Assembly (NCBI GenBank): GCA_910584005.1
Contig: CAJTXR010000007.1
Location: 4,024 to 68,023, forward strand
Reading direction: 5' to 3'
Source: an uncultured Anaeroplasmataceae bacterium
GTDB lineage: Bacteria > Bacillota_I > Bacilli_A > Acholeplasmatales > Anaeroplasmataceae
Length of the DNA: 64,000 nt
Made by a program: the position numbers and the translations under genes
Notes under the pieces: generated by a model
The model's input: only the letters and a program-made list of their open reading frames with translations
What the model was told of the DNA's origin: nothing
The model's database searches: none
In this document: piece after piece, positions 1-9,168 of the stretch
Layout: the number at the start of each line of letters is the position of its first letter
How positions within the stretch are numbered: the stretch's first letter is position 1

Positions 1-2
1 GC

Positions 3-116
3 CAAGCAGTTCAACAACACTATCATACAGCTATGAAAAAGCTCCGTGATTTTTATTCTCAATATCCCTTCTTTTTAGAGTTCTTTCCATCTCTTAAAGG
101 AGGTGGTGCCAAATGA
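3..116 (+). CDS. C-terminal end of an unidentified protein (partial)
   Basis: An open frame runs in from the left edge and ends at a TGA at 114-116, giving 37 residues that end in Gly-Gly-Gly-Ala-Lys. The tail is rich in aromatic residues and Lys, and its start lies outside the window. It has the same orientation as the following phage-like genes and probably belongs to the same module. The fragment is too short to recognise a family. Confidence 0.45.
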   Translation, partial: QAVQQHYHTAMKKLRDFYSQYPFFLEFFPSLKGGGAK

Positions 117-127
117 TCTAATATCTA

Positions 128-207
128 GGATTCTAATACAAAAGAGTATCTAACCAGAACAGAAGAAGTGTTAAGAAATAATTAAAAGATAGAAGATATT
201 AGAATCC
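128..207. repeat. Inverted repeat in the leader of the 250-729 gene
   Basis: GGATTCTAAT at 128-137 is exactly inverted as ATTAGAATCC at 198-207, with 60 bases between. The stem would lie about 40 bases before the ribosome binding site (AAAAGGAG, about 235-242) of the next gene. It could fold in the mRNA leader as a translational control element or be a protein-binding site. No U-tract follows, so it is not an obvious terminator. Confidence 0.35.
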
Positions 208-249
208 ATCCTACCCAATACTTATAAAAACATTAAAAGGAGAAAAATT

Positions 250-729
250 ATGCAAGGAAAAATTGACGTAATCTTTACGATTACAAATTACGGAAGTGAT
301 CCAAAAATCACAATGAGAGCCTTACTCAAGAAAAAAGGTGTTATTTCTAAGAAAGGCAGTATTGCAGGAGCTTTACTCTTAAAGCCATATCATGAGCTTG
401 CAAAGTATGAAACCTTCCAGTTGATTGCTGCTAACTATAAGAAGTTAGATGAACTCGATCAAGCAGTTATGGACACAAGAGGAAGTATCAAACTTGTTAT
501 TGAGGCAATGCCTGCTGAGTTCATTCATGCTAAAAGAAAAACAGATGGTTCAGAATATGATGCAGTCCTAATCAATTTAGGAACAAAGGATGCACCACAT
601 AACAGAATCTTCTATTTATCTGATATGCAAACAGAGCTTTTATCTAAAGGCTTCAAACCGGAATATGAGTTTACCTATCAAGAAGAACCAGAATTAGAGG
701 AGGAAGAAGAAACCGAAGAGGAAGACTAA
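250..729 (+). CDS. Small acidic-tailed protein, candidate ssDNA-binding protein of the element
   Basis: 159 residues. I do not recognise the family from sequence. The first 140 residues are mixed alpha/beta-like with Lys-rich patches, and the last 20 are almost all Glu/Asp, a kind of tail common on single-stranded-DNA-binding proteins. A ribosome site (AAAAGGAG) precedes the ATG. It sits directly before the tiny coat-like gene, the position of the gV-type ssDNA-binding protein in filamentous phages. The role is inferred from position and tail only. A replication accessory protein is an equal alternative. Confidence 0.7.
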   Translation: MQGKIDVIFTITNYGSDPKITMRALLKKKGVISKKGSIAGALLLKPYHELAKYETFQLIAANYKKLDELDQAVMDTRGSIKLVIEAMPAEFIHAKRKTDGSEYDAVLINLGTKDAPHNRIFYLSDMQTELLSKGFKPEYEFTYQEEPELEEEEETEEED

Positions 730-737
730 TATGACCT

Positions 738-917
738 ATGGAAGAAATCTTATCTTTCCTATCTAAAATTTTATCCACTCTAGGACAAGCTCTTGTCTTA
801 GGGTGGAAAACATTTAAATTCCTACTATCTAAAGTATGGAAATTTATCCTAGGTTTAGCTGGTCTAATCCTAGGATTCTTCACATTGAAACATTTAAAAA
901 ATAAGGAGGATTCATGA
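738..917 (+). CDS. 59-residue single-helix protein, candidate major coat protein
   Basis: ATG at 738, stop at 915-917, overlapping the ATG (914) of the next gene by 4 bases. The protein starts with two Glu, has a long hydrophobic and amphipathic central segment (including GLAGLILGFF) and ends with a basic stretch (KHLKNK). An acidic N-terminus, membrane-spanning middle and basic C-terminus at this length match filamentous phage major coat proteins, although no cleavable signal peptide is evident. The purine-rich site near 718-724 is about 13 bases upstream. It also sits close to an ATG at 731, which opens only an 11-codon frame. A small holin-like or other membrane peptide remains possible. 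Confidence 0.6.
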   Translation: MEEILSFLSKILSTLGQALVLGWKTFKFLLSKVWKFILGLAGLILGFFTLKHLKNKEDS

Positions 918-2437
918 AGAAATTTAAAATACTTACTCTAATACTCCTCACATTTACGTTCTTCCTTTTCACATTCCAAACCTTCGCCGCTGAAGAGGAA
1001 GAACCTAAGGTATCGATTCAAATCAAAAATGAAGTAGATGCCTATGTCCAAAAGGGTGTCCTACAACCCTTTCATCAAAGCCTATATGACTTAGAAGGAT
1101 ATCAAACCGTCTATTGGAAGTTTGTTAAAATCAATCAAAATTTCGATAGCTTTAAGTCTCTAACAGAAGATCAAATTAGAAGTTTTATTCATTCCTATCG
1201 CTCTAAAACAGATGAAACATGGAATTATCTTTTTAAGAATTTAGATATTGAACCCCAGTATTTAGAACAAGGTCAAATCGTAGGACTATACTGGGATTCC
1301 TTTGTAGAAGATTCAAAGGATGGTTATCTATATCTCATCTGGACCTCTATGTATAGCCCATCTGAGTTTATGAATTTACTAGAGATTAAAGAATCTAAGA
1401 AAACATATAAGCTTTATGATACCAAACAGGATGAAGAAAAACTCAATATGAATTGGTATGATTCTGACTTCTATAATTTTAGAATGTGGAATTTAACTCT
1501 ACATCTAACCCCTATTGCTGGATATGTAGGTAAAGAACACTTTGGCTTACCCTTAAAACAGAAGTATTCCTTTGAAGGCTTTACGGCAGGATTAGATGAC
1601 GCCCAATATGGCTATGAAATCGATAAGGAAAAACAATTTGATTTAACCTCTACCCACAAAATGGAATTTGATTTAGGACTTACTCCTAAACAAGATGGAA
1701 AGAATAGTATGCAGCTGGTAACTCATGGCTATGAAATCATCAAGGAATGTGAGGTACAATCTCACTTTGACTTAAACTTTGGTGGCTATATCCATTACGC
1801 TATGTTTAATACAACGATTCCCATAGATAAAATCTACCGAGTCGATGTATCCTATAAAATTACCAATGATAATAAATCCTGGTATCAATTCTTTCTACCT
1901 TCAGATGAACATCAAATCAAAAAATCCTTAACCTGCGAAAGAGTAAAGGCGGGTATCTTTGGACTTTCTACCTATCAAGGCTTTAAGGAAGGCTCTTACC
2001 AATCCACTATCGATGGAAGAACTAACTATAAATATAGGCTTCACTTAAACTACGATGATGATGCCTGGAACCTCTTTGAAGGACAAGCCTTCTATGAAAC
2101 AGACTACAAAAGAGTATCTGAATTTCAAATCTTGAGAATGAATTATCTTGTCGATGGAAAAACCTACGATGTTCCTATCAAAATGGATACCGTAGAAGGA
2201 GATACCTTGTTCGCTCTTGATCCAGAATTAATCTTAGATACCCAAACTCCTTACTATACAGTTAAAAAAGGAATCGATGATTTCTTTAGAGATATCAAGG
2301 AAAAAATCCAAGATAAGATGTGGATTATCCGGACAATTCTAGGAGTCATAGGCTTCATCATACTTGTAGTCATCATAATAAAGATAAAGAACTTTATTCG
2401 CTTTATCTTTCCTAAAAAAGAAAAATCAAAGGAATAA
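914..2437 (+). CDS. Exported protein with C-terminal membrane anchor, candidate minor coat/adhesin
   Basis: 507 residues. An N-terminal signal peptide (basic start, hydrophobic stretch ending in FAAEEE) is followed by about 430 extracytoplasmic residues rich in Tyr, Trp and Asp. One C-terminal transmembrane helix (about 473-495) and a Lys-rich cytoplasmic tail complete it. GGAGG lies just before the ATG. This signal-ectodomain-anchor layout, and its place between the coat-like gene and the ATPase, fit the gIII-type adhesin of filamentous phages. No sequence family is recognised, so function is inferred from architecture and order. The following gene has the same layout. Confidence 0.65.
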   Translation: MKKFKILTLILLTFTFFLFTFQTFAAEEEEPKVSIQIKNEVDAYVQKGVLQPFHQSLYDLEGYQTVYWKFVKINQNFDSFKSLTEDQIRSFIHSYRSKTDETWNYLFKNLDIEPQYLEQGQIVGLYWDSFVEDSKDGYLYLIWTSMYSPSEFMNLLEIKESKKTYKLYDTKQDEEKLNMNWYDSDFYNFRMWNLTLHLTPIAGYVGKEHFGLPLKQKYSFEGFTAGLDDAQYGYEIDKEKQFDLTSTHKMEFDLGLTPKQDGKNSMQLVTHGYEIIKECEVQSHFDLNFGGYIHYAMFNTTIPIDKIYRVDVSYKITNDNKSWYQFFLPSDEHQIKKSLTCERVKAGIFGLSTYQGFKEGSYQSTIDGRTNYKYRLHLNYDDDAWNLFEGQAFYETDYKRVSEFQILRMNYLVDGKTYDVPIKMDTVEGDTLFALDPELILDTQTPYYTVKKGIDDFFRDIKEKIQDKMWIIRTILGVIGFIILVVIIIKIKNFIRFIFPKKEKSKE

Positions 2438-2451
2438 AAGAAAGGACAAAC

Positions 2452-5400
2452 ATGAAACATAAAATTTTATTTTCTATTCTATCCATTTTAGGAATAGCTT
2501 CTATTTTGGGGCTATCCTTCCTCCCTAAAGAAGAGACTAACATGGATACTCCTCAAAGACTCTCTTTCTCTTCTACAACATCAACTCAAAGTATGGTAAC
2601 TAAAGAAGATATTCCCTTACAGGATTGGATTAAAACTGCTCAAGTTGGGAATACTCTTAGCTTTAACCATTTTGTTTATACGAGAGAGGCTGCTAGAGTC
2701 TCTGTTACTTGTATAGAACCAGAAGCGGTTGAAACACTCTACCTCTATTTTAACCTACAAAGAAATGATACAGCGTTTATTCCTGTAAGTCATTATAATA
2801 TAGACTTTAGTCAGCTTATCAACGTGAAGAAGGTTGTTATATTCAACAATGATCCTTTCTATTGTTTTGGCATAGATTTAAAGAAGCTTCCTAATTCTTT
2901 TGATTTATATATCAATGGATATTTTAATAGCCTAGAAGAATATCCAAATATCAAAGAATTATATATCTGTGAGGTCTATGATACGGACACATCAGATATA
3001 GATAGTTATAATGATTCTCATAAACTAGCCTCAACCCATATCACGAAAGTCCATTATGCAAACTGGAATCAGCCATGGACGAGTGCCAATCGCTTTTCAA
3101 ATGAAGAAATAGAAAACGCTGATGGGGTTCTAGTCCAAGTAGATTTTTTACCTGAGGAAACGATTGGCTTTAGTGAAGCATTATTTTATCCTCATGATAA
3201 CTTTATCTCCCAAAAGAAATTTCTTGGAACAATCGCTTATCCCTATTATCAGGGAAGACTTACTAAGATTTTTCCAGAAGATATAGAATACAAAATTGAT
3301 AAAATCTCCTCTAAGATAAACACCTTTATTTTACCTTCAGATATCAACTTCACGAACTATGGAACATTTAATGTAGATACCTTAGTTGTAGATAATGCAA
3401 ACTTTAATTTCACATCGCTATTAAATTCAAAAATCCAAACATTAGTATTTAGGAATCATACAGAGGATTTTTCATTTAATCAAATCATTAAAGCGAAGAA
3501 CATTTGGTTCGCCCCATTAGAAACTCCTCCAACCATTACTTCAACAGGCTATAATGAAAGTAATAATGCTCAAATTGAGCATATCTATATTCCAAATGAG
3601 TATAAAGAAGCCTATGATAAGTTTTCCTCAGAATTTTTTCAAAGTCGAATCACCTATTATGATGTGTCAGATTTAGAAGAATACCATACTTCCTTTGAAT
3701 CCACCAATGGAAACATTTACTATGCAGAAGATGATACAAAAGATATTGATACCTTAGAATCCTATATTACAGAGATGTCTGAAGGGGACTTTACCTTCAC
3801 CACCACCGAAGCCCTAGATACCCAGTATCAAACCTTTCTTCAAAATAAAACAGAAGAACCAGATGAACCTACTCCCTCTACTCCAACTGACTTTGTTGAT
3901 GAAAGTGAATTTATAAGTGGCTATCAAGCCTTAGGCACTATCTATTACACCTCATCTAAATCCCTAGAAGATATCCTTAAAATAGCCTCTAACTATATCC
4001 TACAAAAAGATGGAAAAAGATGTGATGAAGAAAAAGAAGTCATCTTCTTAGTCAATGGAAATGCACTAAATACTACCATTAAAGTAAATGGTAAGATTGT
4101 AGCCTCTGTAAGCTCAAATTTACATAAGCTAAATACTAAAGAATATGGCGAATTTATCTATCTACAAAATGTAGGTGCCTTTTCTGGAGAACTATTATAT
4201 GATACAACTTCCACAACTACCAAAACTCCACAAGAAATCTATGCGTATCTCCTGCATCAAGTAACCACCACAAAAGAAGTTGCTATCCCAGATTTTAAAG
4301 ATTTCTCTCTAACTTCCCCTTCCTCAGTAGATATCTCTTCATCTTTAATTCATACCAATGGAAATAAGTATCGAGTGAATATGGAATGTCTATCCTTTGA
4401 CTTAGCTCAGGCTAAAGATTTATCTAATCCAGAAATTACATTTCAACAGGTCATGTCTCCAGATGATGAGAAAGAGGATCCTGAAAGTGAATATGCCGTT
4501 AAGACCATTACTAAAATTTATCTACCCAATACCTTAAACGCCCGTGGTGTACCTTCTAGTATTAATAGTTCCATATTGACCTATAAAGGAACTCCTTATA
4601 CAGAAAAAGAGTGTATCCATACGATAACCTCATCTAATAAAGGCGATGGAAAGGATTATACCATCACCATGGCAGGAAGTCTTCCAGATTCTATTTGGTA
4701 TGAACATTCGGTTCCTGTATCTATTCTAGCAGATACCTACAACGTAGCCTTTGCCTTATGTGAAGATAACACCATTATTGTTATTTTACCTTATTCAAAA
4801 AAGTTTTCTAAAGAGATACTATCTTCTAACCTAGAAGACTTCATCACTAAGGAACTAAAGGTAATAGAATCCAATTTAAAACTAGTAGAAGAAATGGATT
4901 TAAATCTGACTAAGACCTTTACAGGCTCCACCTATAAAAACGGAAAAATTGATATCGTTGTATCAGGACTATTTACCCTACTCAATTCCTCTATAACAAC
5001 ACCAGTTGACCAGTCTAAAGAGAAGGAAGGATTTACAGCACTTACTCATTTCATTTTCTCTAGCGATATTTCTGTTGAACGAGCAGCTAAACTTGTAGCT
5101 GATAAGATATTATATTTTAATGGCTATCCCGTAGATACGCCCTATAAAACGAATATCACCTTATATCCGAATTCCATAGGCTTTGAATTTATCAAAGAGG
5201 ATAAAGCTGTCCTAAGAATTACCTCCACCTATAAGGTGATTAAAAATGCTCCCTATTCCTTTGTTTCAGCAAGTAGTTCCTATCATACAGGAATCATCCT
5301 AACCAGTCCAAAGGATGTCATGGTAACAGCCTTTATGAATGAGGTTATGCCTTATATTGAGACCTCTTTTGAAGCTGATTATTCCTCTACAGTATCTTTA

Positions 5401-5721
5401 GCCACAAAAGGAAATACCAAGCTAGAAGGAATCTATAAGCTAGCAGATTCCAACTACTATGAATATACCTATACCATTATGGCTTTAGATATTGAGGCAA
5501 AAGAAAATCAGGTCGATGTTGAAATCATCTATAAAGATAAAGTTGAAGAGGATAAAAAAGATAAACCCCTTGATGATATCTTTAATGATTTTAAAGACAA
5601 CTTTGAAAACAACACAGCCTTTAAAACGATGTCCATTATCTTAGGTACAATCTTAGGTTTAGCTCTTATTTATGTCATTTACTTAATCATACATAAGATA
5701 CACAAATGGCTAAAAAAATAA
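2452..5721 (+). CDS. Large exported protein with BspA-like repeat region and C-terminal anchor
   Basis: 1089 residues. It has an N-terminal signal sequence (about 1-25) and a C-terminal transmembrane helix (about 1058-1080) with a short basic tail. Residues about 280-400 contain short beta-strand repeats, with segments such as TLVVDNANF and IYIPNEYKEAY that resemble the leucine-rich repeats of BspA-type surface proteins. The rest is Thr/Ser-rich and unrecognised. It starts 14 bases after the previous gene, and its end overlaps the ATPase start by 16 bases, so the three are co-translated. Probable role: host-binding or tip protein of the particle, or a surface adhesin if the element is conjugative. 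Confidence 0.65.
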   Translation: MKHKILFSILSILGIASILGLSFLPKEETNMDTPQRLSFSSTTSTQSMVTKEDIPLQDWIKTAQVGNTLSFNHFVYTREAARVSVTCIEPEAVETLYLYFNLQRNDTAFIPVSHYNIDFSQLINVKKVVIFNNDPFYCFGIDLKKLPNSFDLYINGYFNSLEEYPNIKELYICEVYDTDTSDIDSYNDSHKLASTHITKVHYANWNQPWTSANRFSNEEIENADGVLVQVDFLPEETIGFSEALFYPHDNFISQKKFLGTIAYPYYQGRLTKIFPEDIEYKIDKISSKINTFILPSDINFTNYGTFNVDTLVVDNANFNFTSLLNSKIQTLVFRNHTEDFSFNQIIKAKNIWFAPLETPPTITSTGYNESNNAQIEHIYIPNEYKEAYDKFSSEFFQSRITYYDVSDLEEYHTSFESTNGNIYYAEDDTKDIDTLESYITEMSEGDFTFTTTEALDTQYQTFLQNKTEEPDEPTPSTPTDFVDESEFISGYQALGTIYYTSSKSLEDILKIASNYILQKDGKRCDEEKEVIFLVNGNALNTTIKVNGKIVASVSSNLHKLNTKEYGEFIYLQNVGAFSGELLYDTTSTTTKTPQEIYAYLLHQVTTTKEVAIPDFKDFSLTSPSSVDISSSLIHTNGNKYRVNMECLSFDLAQAKDLSNPEITFQQVMSPDDEKEDPESEYAVKTITKIYLPNTLNARGVPSSINSSILTYKGTPYTEKECIHTITSSNKGDGKDYTITMAGSLPDSIWYEHSVPVSILADTYNVAFALCEDNTIIVILPYSKKFSKEILSSNLEDFITKELKVIESNLKLVEEMDLNLTKTFTGSTYKNGKIDIVVSGLFTLLNSSITTPVDQSKEKEGFTALTHFIFSSDISVERAAKLVADKILYFNGYPVDTPYKTNITLYPNSIGFEFIKEDKAVLRITSTYKVIKNAPYSFVSASSSYHTGIILTSPKDVMVTAFMNEVMPYIETSFEADYSSTVSLATKGNTKLEGIYKLADSNYYEYTYTIMALDIEAKENQVDVEIIYKDKVEEDKKDKPLDDIFNDFKDNFENNTAFKTMSIILGTILGLALIYVIYLIIHKIHKWLKK

Positions 5722-7577
5722 TATTAATCACACTAGGAGCAGGAATCTTCCTACTCCTAGTCTTCTTTAACCTAACCAACTTCATAGATACAACAGAAAG
5801 GCTCCTACAAATTAAAGACCTTTCTACGCTTAAAAACTACTTTGAACTCTATAATACAAACTCTACTATCATCTATGATGAATCCATCAAGGAAATAGAA
5901 GGAACTATCACAGAAGTCATAGATAAGGTTCAAACCACAACAAGTAAACCCATATCAGAGATTATCTTAACTCTACTATCAAACCTCTTAGACTTTACTT
6001 TAAACTTCCTAATCTATTTCTGTAACTTTGGAATCAATATCTTATTTATCACTTGGCTTACCTTCCATGAAACCATCAATGGAACCAACCTGAATATAAG
6101 GACAACACCTTTAGCCTCTCTTTATATTAAAATAAATAAACTTATTTCTAAAATAAAACAAGCAGTGGTAAAAGCCTTAAAAAGACTTTTATCTCTGCTT
6201 CAAAAACATAGAAGAAAAATCGCTTTATTTATTTTAATTATCTTACTCGCGAATGGGTATTTATACCAATTCGTAACAGAAGCCCTCATCTTTCTTATCA
6301 CCTATATCCTAGATATAATAAATTTAGAAACCTATCTAACAATTTTTACCATTTTAAAGTTTCTATTCTTAATTATCTATCCAAAACTAAAGTATATTCC
6401 AACCTATATTTGGATACCTCTAATCTTAATCCTTATCTTCCTAAGAGCCATCTCTAAAGCCAATTATAAGCTAAAGAAAAATCATGAGAGATTAAAAGCC
6501 TTCGCTAAAGATGACTTAACCCAATCCACCTTTATTAATGGACCTCCAGGAACAGGAAAGACGCTTCTAAATGTATCTTTAACCCTAGCAAGTGAAGAAA
6601 ACTTTATTGAAGAACTAGAAAAGAATCTATTAGACTATGAACTAAACTATAAATATTTAAATTTTGCCAAGGTAAGAGCTAATCCACAATACTTTCCAGA
6701 ACATAAAGACTACACAAGATTTTATGAACTATTAAATAATAGAAAAAATCTCAACATCTCTAACTACGCCATTTATTCTCCTCTATTTGAAGACTTCTCT
6801 AAAATCTTTAACTTTGACTATATGAGAGTGAATAAACCTACAGATACCTATCCCTTAGAAGAATATATCACCATTTCCATATCCGAGTTTGATAAAGAAT
6901 ATAACTCTCATGACAACAAAAAAGAAGTCGGAGAAGATGGGGCAGCTACCTTCTTTTCAACTATCTCTCACAATCTAAAAAGGCACGTTAAAATCTTTGT
7001 TGACTATCAATTAAAAGATCAAGTGCCACTTAGAATTAGAGGAAATGCAGAATACTTTATCACCATTAAAAAAAGAGAAAAGAAGTATCCAATCCTGCTT
7101 TATCTATATTACCTCCCATTTAAGCTCATCTACAAGTTACTAAGGCATTTAATTAAAAGATATGAGCTAAAGAAGAAACCAATCTCTAAACACTCCAATA
7201 GAACATCTATTGGGACCTATAAAAGAAATGACATTACACTTATCTATGCAATCCTTAGAAACTTGAGCCATCTATTCAAAAGAATCTGTGATTGGTTTGA
7301 TAGTTTTTATTACTTTAAACTAACAACCTTTCTATCTCAAGAAGGGGAAGAAAAAGGAATACAAAAGAAGCTCTGTATCAATATTAGAGACTTAACCTAC
7401 AATAATCACAACCTTTATGATTCTACCTTCTTAAGCTATGCCTATGAACAAAAGAAAAATAAAGCCTTCAAAGACCTAGATACCTTCACAAGTCTAACTC
7501 CAAGTATAGAAGAGCTAGAGAAATGTAGTTCTAGGTTTTATGAAAAAATTAATCAAAATGAGAAAAAGGAGGAATGA
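5706..7577 (+). CDS. Zot-like membrane ATPase (filamentous phage pI-type assembly protein)
   Basis: 623 residues. Several transmembrane segments occupy about 5-25, 75-115 and 170-248. A soluble ATPase domain follows, with Walker A GPPGTGKT near 279-286, an acidic beta-strand motif (ISISEFDKE, about 395-403), then LKRHVKIFVDYQ with a downstream R-x-R. That last pattern matches the RH...(T)Q...R sensor region of Zot/pI ATPases, which power extrusion of filamentous phages. Classical Zot has the ATPase first and the membrane segment after it; here the order is reversed. It overlaps the preceding exported protein and is the last gene before the cargo block. A conjugative coupling ATPase is the alternative. 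Confidence 0.6.
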   Translation: MAKKIILITLGAGIFLLLVFFNLTNFIDTTERLLQIKDLSTLKNYFELYNTNSTIIYDESIKEIEGTITEVIDKVQTTTSKPISEIILTLLSNLLDFTLNFLIYFCNFGINILFITWLTFHETINGTNLNIRTTPLASLYIKINKLISKIKQAVVKALKRLLSLLQKHRRKIALFILIILLANGYLYQFVTEALIFLITYILDIINLETYLTIFTILKFLFLIIYPKLKYIPTYIWIPLILILIFLRAISKANYKLKKNHERLKAFAKDDLTQSTFINGPPGTGKTLLNVSLTLASEENFIEELEKNLLDYELNYKYLNFAKVRANPQYFPEHKDYTRFYELLNNRKNLNISNYAIYSPLFEDFSKIFNFDYMRVNKPTDTYPLEEYITISISEFDKEYNSHDNKKEVGEDGAATFFSTISHNLKRHVKIFVDYQLKDQVPLRIRGNAEYFITIKKREKKYPILLYLYYLPFKLIYKLLRHLIKRYELKKKPISKHSNRTSIGTYKRNDITLIYAILRNLSHLFKRICDWFDSFYYFKLTTFLSQEGEEKGIQKKLCINIRDLTYNNHNLYDSTFLSYAYEQKKNKAFKDLDTFTSLTPSIEELEKCSSRFYEKINQNEKKEE

Positions 7578-7581
7578 ATAT

Positions 7582-7800
7582 TGTGTACCCAATAAATTGG
7601 ACTAATTAATTTAATATTATAATTTAGATAAGGATTGCTTGATACCTTTAGATTTTAACAAACTAGAATATTGTTTCATTTGATATTGCCATCCTTGATC
7701 AGAATGAAATATTAATCCTTCAAGGTTATCAAATTGCCGGAAAGCTTTATCAATCATTCTTTTAGTTTGATTAAAGTCAGGGTGCTCAGATAAATCGTAT
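7582..7800 (-). mobile_element. Remnant of an IS3-family (IS150-like) transposase
   Basis: The minus strand encodes a piece of an IS3-type integrase core including HSDQGWQYQM and LLKSKGIKQS, the usual region around the second catalytic Asp. It then stops and runs straight into a typical IS end, TGTGTACCC at 7582-7590. Everything upstream of YDLSEH and the conserved C-terminal Glu region are missing, so this is a deleted, inactive copy. It lies 5 bases after the stop of the Zot-like gene and marks the left boundary of the cargo block. Confidence 0.75.
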
Positions 7801-7802
7801 GA

Positions 7803-8670
7803 GATAATAAAACACTTACTCTTTCAAATGATAAAAAAAATGTATTGTTGCCAAATGGTCTGATTAGTATTGATGCTCAAACTAAAGAATATATAGAAGA
7901 AATGTATGAACTTCATATTAAAATAAGCAAACTTTTAAACTTCTTTTCTATTGAAAAAGAGATTGATTTATCTAAATTAGATGAGAATGGATATGATGTA
8001 ATATTAAAGTTATATGACATTTTTATTATGGGTGAAACACCGAAAATAACAAAATTAGAATCACACATCATTCCTTTGTCATTTTGTAATATTAATTTGG
8101 TTTTTGTAGTTGAAAACACAGATACAAGAAAAAAATTTCTTGACTTTAATAAAAAAAGAACTTACTGTATGTATAGAAAATGTTATTTATCCTTTCTATT
8201 TTATTATTGGCTTTACATATCCCAAATTAAATTATTTGGTAGCTTTTGATAATATAGATGAAGACTTATTAATGAAGACAGTTTTTATTGATAATCCTAA
8301 TTCTATGGGATTACATTTGTTAAATAATTTAGCTCTAGCATTTATAGATAAATTTCTGAAGTTGGGTAGTAAAGACTCTCTTTTTAAATCTAAAAAAATC
8401 TTAGAGTATATTATCAGTAAGAATGAAAGTATTTCATTTAAAATAAATCTTTTACAAGCAAAATATTATTTAGATAATCTTTCAACGGATGATAAGCAAT
8501 GGTTAATAAAACTGAAAAATACAAATAATGATTTAGTAATTAAATGTGGTTCACTATTATTGCTTGAATATTTAGATGAATTTGAGCTTTATTTTAAAGA
8601 ATTAAAACCAGATGAGCAAAAGGAGTTCAAGGAATACCCAATATATCAAATATATAATACTAAGAAATAG
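7803..8670 (+). pseudogene. Truncated and frameshifted gene of unknown function
   Basis: An open frame begins right at the IS remnant edge (a TGA lies at 7800-7802) with no real start, and reads DNKTLTLSND onward. At an A7 run (8151-8157) the sensible reading moves from FLDFNKK into a second frame, KELTVCIENV, and continues to a TAG at 8668-8670. Six A residues instead of seven would give a single protein of about 285 residues. The C-terminal half is helical. No family is recognised. It is both 5'-truncated by the IS-associated break and frameshifted, and is presumably dead. Confidence 0.6.
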
Positions 8671-9113
8671 TTTTTGCCCTTAATGTATTAATATAAGTAA
8701 TTCGTTAAGAGTATTTTTTTATTTATCCAATCAGTAGGAATGCTAGTTCCAACCTTTTTCTCCTTGGGAAAACCACAGGCAAAATTTCATTTTTGGGGGA
8801 GGACTATTTCTTTTTTAGTAACCATACTAAATAGTAAATAAGAGGTACTAGGTTCGGGATCAATACTGCAAGAGGAAGATCCAAGGCTTATTCCGTACAA
8901 TTAAGAATGGTACTTCAAATCATAAAAAATCTTCTTCTACCATATATCGAGGACTTTTAAATTTAAGAAACGTATTTTCTCTAATTAGTTCAAAAAGTAA
9001 TAAGTGCTATAAGAAACAAAAAAGAATTTATCAACTTAAGAGTTATAGATTATAATAATTTTAAGTAAATAAGGAAAGGAGTCCAAGAGTTATAATGTTT
9101 GAACAAGCAAATA
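8671..9113. other. Intergenic stretch without a supported gene
   Basis: About 440 bases between the broken gene and the regulator promoter. All frames are interrupted by stops within short distances. One frame (about 8870-9050) gives a basic run of around 50 residues without a start or recognisable family, possibly debris of an old gene. No tRNA, clear hairpin or repeat was found. Confidence 0.5.
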
Positions 9114-9142
9114 TTGTCGAATTTAAGAAAATGTGTTAGAAT
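9114..9142 (+). promoter_or_regulatory. Promoter of the TPR regulator gene
   Basis: TTGTCG at 9114-9119 and TAGAAT at 9137-9142 are separated by 17 bases and lie 27 bases before the ATG. A strong AGGAGG ribosome site follows. A housekeeping-sigma type promoter is inferred from match and spacing only. Confidence 0.55.
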
Positions 9143-9168
9143 ATTAATAAATAAAAGGAGGTATTAAA

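Noticed and set aside
671..883. Minus-strand 70-codon frame over the start of the phage-like module
   Set aside because: It covers the real small gene at 738-917 and the acidic tail of the 250-729 gene, and has no start signals.
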